Of a stretch of 64,000 bases of DNA, positions 58,618-64,000 are shown piece after piece. The notes beneath the pieces were generated by a model, which worked only from the letters and a program-made list of their open reading frames with translations, was not told where the DNA came from and ran no database searches. Source of the stretch: Streptomyces sp. PKU-EA00015. GTDB taxonomy: Bacteria > Actinomycetota > Actinomycetes > Streptomycetales > Streptomycetaceae. The DNA lies in the NCBI RefSeq assembly GCF_013387495.1, contig NZ_JABZEE010000010.1, forward strand, positions 1 to 64,000. The letters run 5' to 3'. How positions within the stretch are numbered: the stretch's first letter is position 1; every line of letters begins with the position of its first letter. A program made the position numbers and the translations under genes.

Positions 58618-60138
58618 ATGTCCTCACCGCTGTCCGCAGTCCCCACGACGCGCGCCCGTTTCCCGGGGAACCCGGGAAGGCCCGACTGGCTCGCCTCCCC
58701 GAAGGTCTTCCGTACCGAGGTGCTGGCCGGCCTGGTCGTCGCGCTCGCGCTGATCCCCGAGGCGATCTCCTTCTCGATCATCGCCGGGGTCGACCCGGCC
58801 GTCGGCCTGTTCGCCTCGTTCACCATGGCCGTGGTGATCTCCGTCGTCGGTGGCCGCAAGGCGATGATCTCGGCTGCGACGGGCGCCATCGCGCTGGTGA
58901 TCGCCCCGCTCAACCACCAGTACGGATTCGGGTACCTCGTCGCCGCCGTCGTCCTCGGCGGTCTCATCCAGATCGTCCTCGGCGCGCTGGGCGTCGCGAA
59001 GCTGATGCGCTTCGTCCCCCGCTCCGTCATGGTCGGCTTCGTCAACTCCCTGGCCGTTCTGATCTTCATGGCGCAGGTCCCCGAGCTGCACGACGTGCCC
59101 TGGGCCGTCTATCCGCTGCTGGCCGGCGGTCTGGCGCTCATGGTGCTGTTCCCGAGGATCACCAGGGCCGTTCCCGCCCCGTTGGTCTCCATCGTCGTCC
59201 TGACCGTCATCACCGTCGCCGCCGGCATCGCCGTGCCCACGGTGGGCGACAAGGGCGATCTGCCGTCCTCGCTGCCGGTGCCGGGCCTGCCGGACGTGCC
59301 GTTCACGATGGACACCCTGACCGTCATCGCCCCGTACGCGTTCGCCTTCGCGCTGGTCGGGCTGATGGAGTCGCTGATGACCGCCAAGCTCGTCGACGAC
59401 ATCACCGACACCCGTTCCGACAAGACCCGCGAGTCCATCGGCCAGGGCGTCGCCAACATCGTCACCGGCTTCTTCGGCGGGATGGGCGGCTGCGCCATGA
59501 TCGGACAGACGATGATCAACGTGAAGGTGTCCGGCGCCCGCACCCGGCTGTCCACCTTCCTCGCCGGTGCGCTCCTGATGGTCCTGTGCATCGTCTTCGG
59601 ACCGGTCGTCTCCGACATCCCCATGGCCGCGCTCGTCGCGGTGATGGTCATGGTGTCGGTCGCCACGTTCGACTGGCACTCCGTCCGGCCGGCCACCCTC
59701 AAGCACATGCCCGCCGGTGAGACCACAGTCATGGTCGTGACGGTCGCCGCCGTGGTCGCCACCCACAACCTGGCCATCGGTGTGGTGCTCGGCTCGGTCA
59801 CCGCCATGGTGGTCTTCGCCAAGCGCGTCGCCCGCCTCGCCCACGTCTCGGCCGTGGTCGACCCCGACGGCAAGCAGGTCGTCTACGCGGTCACCGGAGA
59901 GCTGTTCTTCGCCTCCTCCAACGACCTGGTCTCGCGGTTCGCCTACAGGGACGACCCGGACGACATCGTCATCGACCTCACCGGCGCGCACATCTGGGAC
60001 GCCTCCTCGGTCGCGGCGCTGGACGCGATCGAGGCCAAGTACGGCCGGCTGGGCAAGAAGGTCACCGTCGTCGGCCTGAACGCGCCCAGCGCCGAGATAC
60101 GCGCCAGACTCGCCGGCCGGCTCGGCGCGGGCCACTGA
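58618..60138 (+). CDS. SulP-family inorganic anion transporter with STAS domain
   Basis: About 506 residues. The membrane domain has the SulP start (LAGLVVALALIPEAISFSII, AGVDPAVGLFASF) and ten or more hydrophobic segments, and the C-terminal STAS domain has IVIDLTGAHIWDASSVAAL. The family moves sulfate, bicarbonate or other anions. The ATG at 58618 gives the expected N-terminus, though the ribosome site is weak; the frame continues upstream to 58501, which would include the hairpin at 58571. No carbonic anhydrase or sulfate assimilation gene is adjacent, so the anion is unknown. Confidence 0.88.
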   Translation: MSSPLSAVPTTRARFPGNPGRPDWLASPKVFRTEVLAGLVVALALIPEAISFSIIAGVDPAVGLFASFTMAVVISVVGGRKAMISAATGAIALVIAPLNHQYGFGYLVAAVVLGGLIQIVLGALGVAKLMRFVPRSVMVGFVNSLAVLIFMAQVPELHDVPWAVYPLLAGGLALMVLFPRITRAVPAPLVSIVVLTVITVAAGIAVPTVGDKGDLPSSLPVPGLPDVPFTMDTLTVIAPYAFAFALVGLMESLMTAKLVDDITDTRSDKTRESIGQGVANIVTGFFGGMGGCAMIGQTMINVKVSGARTRLSTFLAGALLMVLCIVFGPVVSDIPMAALVAVMVMVSVATFDWHSVRPATLKHMPAGETTVMVVTVAAVVATHNLAIGVVLGSVTAMVVFAKRVARLAHVSAVVDPDGKQVVYAVTGELFFASSNDLVSRFAYRDDPDDIVIDLTGAHIWDASSVAALDAIEAKYGRLGKKVTVVGLNAPSAEIRARLAGRLGAGH

Positions 60139-60276
60139 CGCGGACCCGCGGCGTACGCCTGTCGGCAGGCCGCGACCGCGAGGCGGTCCGGCCGGCTGAC
60201 GCCGTGCTGGAATGGCGCCCGGCCGCCTGATCCACCGCCCACCGGGCCCGCCCCACGACCGAAGGACGTACTCCCC

Positions 60277-60612
60277 GTGCTCGTCGCCCGCTCCATCGCC
60301 CTGTTCGCCGTCGCCGCCCTCTTCGAGATCGGCGGCGCGTGGCTCGTGTGGCAGGGAGTGCGGGAACACCGCGGATGGATCTGGATCGGAGCGGGCGTGA
60401 TCGCGCTCGGCCTGTACGGATTCGTCGCAACCCTCCAGCCGGACGCGAACTTCGGGCGCGTCCTCGCCGCCTACGGCGGCGTCTTCGTGGCCGGATCGAT
60501 CGCCTGGGGCATGGCCGCCGACGGCTACCGCCCCGACCGCTTCGACGTCGCGGGCGCGCTGATCTGCCTCGCCGGCATGGCAGTGATCATGTACGCACCG
60601 CGAGGCGGCTGA
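60277..60612 (+). CDS. YnfA/UPF0060-family small membrane protein
   Basis: 111 residues with four transmembrane helices ([75 protein letters not shown]). The FEIGGAW and AAYGGVF motifs are those of the YnfA family, related in size to SMR transporters. The true substrate is unknown. GAAGGA lies shortly before the GTG at 60277. The gap of 232 bases after it shows no gene. Confidence 0.9.
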   Translation: MLVARSIALFAVAALFEIGGAWLVWQGVREHRGWIWIGAGVIALGLYGFVATLQPDANFGRVLAAYGGVFVAGSIAWGMAADGYRPDRFDVAGALICLAGMAVIMYAPRGG

Positions 60613-60844
60613 CGCCCGCCGCCTCGGCGTCGCCGACGGGCTGCGCAGGATCGCCGCCCCGACCGATCACCGCACCAGGGGGCGACGGCCGTTCCGGGAC
60701 GGGCGGTATCCGGAGCAGGAGCAGAGCCGCGTCGTCGTGCAGTCGGCCCGGCCGCCCGCATGCGCGAGCAGGCCGTCGCGGAGCGCCGTGAGCGTGCGCG
60801 GTCCGAGGGCGCCCGGTCCCGTGCCGGGCAGGACGGGCGCGCCC

Positions 60845-62920
60845 TCACGCGGCCTGTCGAGCACGGGCGACGAGGAGGGCGACGTCGTCGTGGTCGTCGG
60901 GGTGGCGCAGGCCGTGCAGCAGGAGGTCGCAGACTTCCTCCAGGGGCCGGTGGGGTTCGTCGAGGAAGCCGAGGAGGACGTTTAGGCGGTCGTCGATGGA
61001 GTGGTGCCGCGTCTCGACGAGGCCGTCGGTGTAGAGGACCAGCAGGTCACCGGGGCCGAAGTCGGCCGTGATGGTCTCGAACGGGATGCCGCCGACGCCG
61101 AGCGGGACTCCGGTGGGCAGATCGAGCAGCGCGGGGACGTGGCCGGGGCGGGCCATCGCGGGCGGCATGTGCCCTGCGTTGGCGATGCGGCACTGCCCCG
61201 TGCGGGGGTCGTACACGGCGTAGAGGCAGGTCACGATGTAGTGCTCCAGATCGCAGGTGATCTTGTCCAGGTGCTGGAGCACGGCGCCCGGGTCGAGGTC
61301 GAGGTCTGCGTAGGCGCAGGTGGCGGTGCGCAGCCGGCCCATGGTGGCGGCGGCGTCGATGCCGTTGCCCATGACGTCGCCGACGACCAGCGCGGTCTTG
61401 TCGTCGCTCAGGGGGATGACGTCGTACCAGTCGCCCCCGACTTCGCTGCTCGCCTGGGCGGGCTGGTAGCGGGAGGCGACTTCCAGTCCCGTGAGGTGGG
61501 GCGGGTGGTCGGGCAGCAGACTGCGCTGGAGAGTGAGGGCCGTGTTGCGCACGCTCTGGAACCAGCGGGCGTTGTCGATGGCCACGGCGGCGCGGCCGGC
61601 CAGCTCACTGGCCAGTACGACGTCGTCCTCGTCGAACGGCAGTGGGTTGCGGGTGCGCTTGAGGTCGAGGGCGCCGAGCACCTCGCCGTGCGCGATCAAC
61701 GGCACGGCGAGATACGAGTGGACGCCGGCGCGGGCCAGGAGCGCGGTGGCCTCGGCGTCACGGCCGATGCGCGGCAGATCGCGGTCGCCGACGTGGCGCA
61801 CCAGCAACGGCCGCCCGGTGTGGACGCACAGGGTGACCAGGCGGTCGCCGTCATAGGCGGCCAGGTCACCGGGAGGGTCGGCGGCGTCCAGAGCCACGGT
61901 GGGGTGGGCCGCTTTGAGGGCGAGGGCGCGGAAGAGCTCCGGACCGTCGTCCGGTTTGCTCGTGCGGCGGCAGGCGAGGGCGGAGTCGAGTACGTCCACG
62001 GCGACCACGTCGGCGAGCTCGGGGGCGGCGATCTCGGCCAGTTCCTGGGCTGTCTGCTCCACGTCCAGAGTGGTGCCGACGCGGGTGGAGGCGTCGGCGA
62101 TGAGGGCCAGGCGTCGCCGGGCCCGGTCGGCCTCGGCGGCCGCACGGTGCCGCTCGGTGACGTCGACGACCGAGGTGGCGGCACCCAGGACCCGGCCGCC
62201 TGGGTCCTCCAGCCGGTAGAAGGAAAGGGACCAGGCGTGCTCGTTGTCGGGGTCGGCCGGGGGGCGGCCCACGTGGTACTGGTCGAGCAGCGGGGTGCCG
62301 GTGGTGAGCACCTGACGCAGTGCGGACTCGATGGTGTCGATGTCGGGCAGGGGCAGGGTCTCCCTCAGGTGACGGCCGATGTGGTCTTCGGCTGGTATGC
62401 CGTCGATTCGCTCCAGTGCCGGGTTGACCAGGAGATATCGCAGGTCGGGGCCCATGAGTGCAAGCCCGATCGGGGACTGGTCGATCAGCCGCTCGCACAG
62501 GGCCAGGTCGGTCTCGACGCGCTGGAGCAGGGCGTGATCGGCTGCGATGCTCAGGGCGTAGGCATCTCCGATCTCGTCCAGCAGCCGCATGTTGCGGAAC
62601 TCCACCAGGCGACTGCTGCCGTCCTTGTGCCGGACGGGGAAGGCGCCGGCCCAGCTCCGGCCGGTCTGGAGCACCTCCGCGAACAGACTCACGACCCCCT
62701 GCAGGTGCTCGGGGTGGACGAGGAGTCGCGCTGCGTACTTGCCAAGGGCCTCTTCCGCGGTGTAGCCGAAGAGCTCCCCGGCCTGAGGGGTCCAGAACAC
62801 GATGCGCCCGTCGGCGTCGACGACCACCGCGGCAACGCTGAGCACATCCAGAAGACCGGTCGGCCGGGGCGGGTCGGGGCTGTACGCATCATCGTGGGAG
62901 CGGAAGGATTCGGCTTTCAT
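60845..62920 (-). CDS. PAS-PAS-GAF-SpoIIE phosphatase
   Basis: 691 residues. Two PAS domains come first (VAAVVVDADGRIVFWTPQAG; QSPIGLALMGPDLRYLLVNP), then a GAF domain at about 275-430 (LLARAGVHSYLAVPLIAHGE), and the SpoIIE/RsbU PP2C-type phosphatase last (EVGGDWYDVIPLSDDKTALV, VGDVMGNGIDAAATMG, LLVLYTDGLVETR). The metal-binding Asp residues are in place (GDVMG, TDGL, DDVALLV). Such proteins dephosphorylate anti-sigma-factor antagonists in response to a signal. GGAGGAGG precedes the ATG at 62920. It is divergent from a second PAS protein. Confidence 0.9.
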   Translation of the reverse strand: MKAESFRSHDDAYSPDPPRPTGLLDVLSVAAVVVDADGRIVFWTPQAGELFGYTAEEALGKYAARLLVHPEHLQGVVSLFAEVLQTGRSWAGAFPVRHKDGSSRLVEFRNMRLLDEIGDAYALSIAADHALLQRVETDLALCERLIDQSPIGLALMGPDLRYLLVNPALERIDGIPAEDHIGRHLRETLPLPDIDTIESALRQVLTTGTPLLDQYHVGRPPADPDNEHAWSLSFYRLEDPGGRVLGAATSVVDVTERHRAAAEADRARRRLALIADASTRVGTTLDVEQTAQELAEIAAPELADVVAVDVLDSALACRRTSKPDDGPELFRALALKAAHPTVALDAADPPGDLAAYDGDRLVTLCVHTGRPLLVRHVGDRDLPRIGRDAEATALLARAGVHSYLAVPLIAHGEVLGALDLKRTRNPLPFDEDDVVLASELAGRAAVAIDNARWFQSVRNTALTLQRSLLPDHPPHLTGLEVASRYQPAQASSEVGGDWYDVIPLSDDKTALVVGDVMGNGIDAAATMGRLRTATCAYADLDLDPGAVLQHLDKITCDLEHYIVTCLYAVYDPRTGQCRIANAGHMPPAMARPGHVPALLDLPTGVPLGVGGIPFETITADFGPGDLLVLYTDGLVETRHHSIDDRLNVLLGFLDEPHRPLEEVCDLLLHGLRHPDDHDDVALLVARARQAA

Positions 62921-63199
62921 CCAGATCCTCCTCCTCCACCGCCCCGCAGAACGTGCCGGCCTCGGGCCCATCGGCGCACACCCGGGTTCTGACTGCCGGC
63001 ACTTCCATGCTGCCCCCGGCCGTCCGCCTTGCCCAGCCCGGCGCGTTGGCCTGTCCGGGCGGAGGCGAGGGGTGCGGCGCTGTCGGCGGCTCCCTGCGGG
63101 CCCGATCGGGAGCCTGCCGAGGCGGCGCGGCCACCGCCCGCCGGGACCGTGCACATCGGGCGGAGTAGCAGGAACATGGTCGTGTAGAGGATGGGATCC

Positions 63200-64000
63200 A
63201 TGGATTCTGCGCGAAAAGGTTCCGATGTGGCTGCGTCCGCAGGGCCGCGCGATCTCTTGGACGCGTCCACCGACGCGGCTGCGGTGGTGGACGCGAACGG
63301 CGTCGTGGTCGGCTGGACCCGGGGTGCCGAAGAACTCCTCGGGTACCTTGCGCCGGAGGTTGTCGGCGGCTCCGTCGCGCGTCTGCTGGCGATGCCCGGG
63401 GATCCGGTACGAGTGGCCGGGATCGCGGAGCGATGCCGAGCCGGAATGGGGTGGAGCGGTCTCATCCCCGTACGGCACCGCGACGGCCGCAGCATCGACG
63501 TGGACCTGCGGGTCTCCGCGTCCTTCCGCATGGGCGGCGACGAGTGCTTCCTGATCTCGGCACGGGAGCAGAGGCAGCAATGGAGGGTGGGCCAGTCCGT
63601 CCTCGACGGGTTCCTGACCCGCTCTCCGGTCGGCATGGCGGTGATGGATGCGCAGCTGCGCTACGTGTGGCTGAACGACACCCTGGAGCGCTTCGGCGGT
63701 GTGCCCCGTGAGCAGCGGCTGGGGCGACGTCTGAGCGAGCTGCTGCCGGGGCTGCAGGCGGACACCATCGAGGGGCTGATGCGCAAGGTGCTGGCGACCG
63801 GAGTCCCGGTGACCGACTACGAATACGTGGGATGGAGTTGGGCCGATCCCCACCGCCAACACGCCTACTCCACGTCCTTCTTCCCCCTGGTGGACGCCGA
63901 CAACTCCGTCACCGGCGTCTGTTACATGGTTCTGGACGTCACCGAGCGGTGGAACGCCCGCCAGCTCCTGTCGCTGGTCAACGAAGCCGGGACCAGGATC
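63200..64000 (+). CDS. PAS-domain sensor protein, 3' partial (probably a SpoIIE-type phosphatase)
   Basis: The 267 visible residues begin at ATG 63200 and the frame is open to the right edge. Two PAS domains are readable: STDAAAVVDANGVVVGWTRG with EELLGYLAPEVVGGSVARLL, and SPVGMAVMDAQLRYVWLNDT with VTGVCYMVLDVTERWNA. The second PAS domain and the linker resemble those of the divergent phosphatase gene, so this is probably a paralogue that continues into GAF and SpoIIE domains. A histidine kinase is the alternative. An in-frame ATG at 63191 is a possible earlier start. Confidence 0.75.
   Translation, partial: MDSARKGSDVAASAGPRDLLDASTDAAAVVDANGVVVGWTRGAEELLGYLAPEVVGGSVARLLAMPGDPVRVAGIAERCRAGMGWSGLIPVRHRDGRSIDVDLRVSASFRMGGDECFLISAREQRQQWRVGQSVLDGFLTRSPVGMAVMDAQLRYVWLNDTLERFGGVPREQRLGRRLSELLPGLQADTIEGLMRKVLATGVPVTDYEYVGWSWADPHRQHAYSTSFFPLVDADNSVTGVCYMVLDVTERWNARQLLSLVNEAGTRI

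Noticed and set aside
1..64000. CRISPR arrays, tRNA or rRNA genes, intact insertion sequences
   Set aside because: None seen by eye; the repeats found are short, imperfect or within genes.

Overview
The window has the marks of a Streptomyces chromosome: very high GC, GTG and TTG starts, many four-base start/stop overlaps (ATGA, GTGA), SpoIIE/PAS phosphatases, a PucR-controlled xanthine dehydrogenase operon, a class I terpene synthase and several Streptomyces-type conserved hypotheticals. No rRNA, tRNA, CRISPR array or intact insertion sequence was seen. Both edges cut through genes: a PP2C-like protein on the left and a two-PAS sensor protein on the right.

Layout. 1-11.3 kb: PP2C-like protein, pyruvate oxidase/dehydrogenase (quinone), a SpoIIAB-type ATPase, a DUF2637 membrane protein, an FhuF-type iron-sulfur protein behind an iron-box-like site, a GntR regulator with a beta-propeller protein, a coupled helical-repeat/tyrosine-phosphatase pair, and a second beta-propeller protein. 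11.4-24.3 kb: the most striking region. A lipoprotein, two FecCD-type permeases and an ATPase (a metallophore-type importer) run directly into a TOMM-type RiPP locus: a 42-residue precursor candidate, an E1-like/RRE protein, a CocE/NonD hydrolase, a YcaO cyclodehydratase, a SagB-like oxidoreductase and a two-subunit ABC exporter. Two 15-bp Zur/Fur-type palindromes frame it, one before the importer operon and one directly before the precursor, and a strong hairpin follows the precursor. Read together, this looks like a zinc- (or other metal-) responsive system that makes, exports and re-imports a ribosomally made, azoline-bearing metallophore. That function is inference.

24.5-33.3 kb: purine catabolism, with PucR, three xanthine dehydrogenase subunits, an AzgA-type purine permease and XdhC. 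33.5-38.2 kb: an ECF sigma factor with a coupled membrane protein (putative anti-sigma factor), a repeat-bearing intergenic stretch, and a large PGRP amidase with FG-GAP repeats. 38.5-43.4 kb: a small hypothetical and a three-gene MoxR/vWA module.

43.6-52.2 kb: an unusual accessory cluster holding RidA, a divergent DHPS-like protein in an AT-richer stretch, a conserved hypothetical, a HisC-like aminotransferase, an ATP-grasp ligase, an MFS transporter and a protein that fuses a YbaK/ProX domain to a class II aminoacyl-tRNA-synthetase-like domain. This resembles a locus for a small amide- or peptide-like natural product. 52.6-55.2 kb: two decayed genes flanking a trypsin-like protease and a small secreted protein with a shared motif. 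55.4-64 kb: terpene synthase, an NAD(P)H-dependent FMN reductase divergent from a TetR regulator with two operators between them, a SulP transporter, a YnfA-type membrane protein and two divergent PAS signalling proteins.
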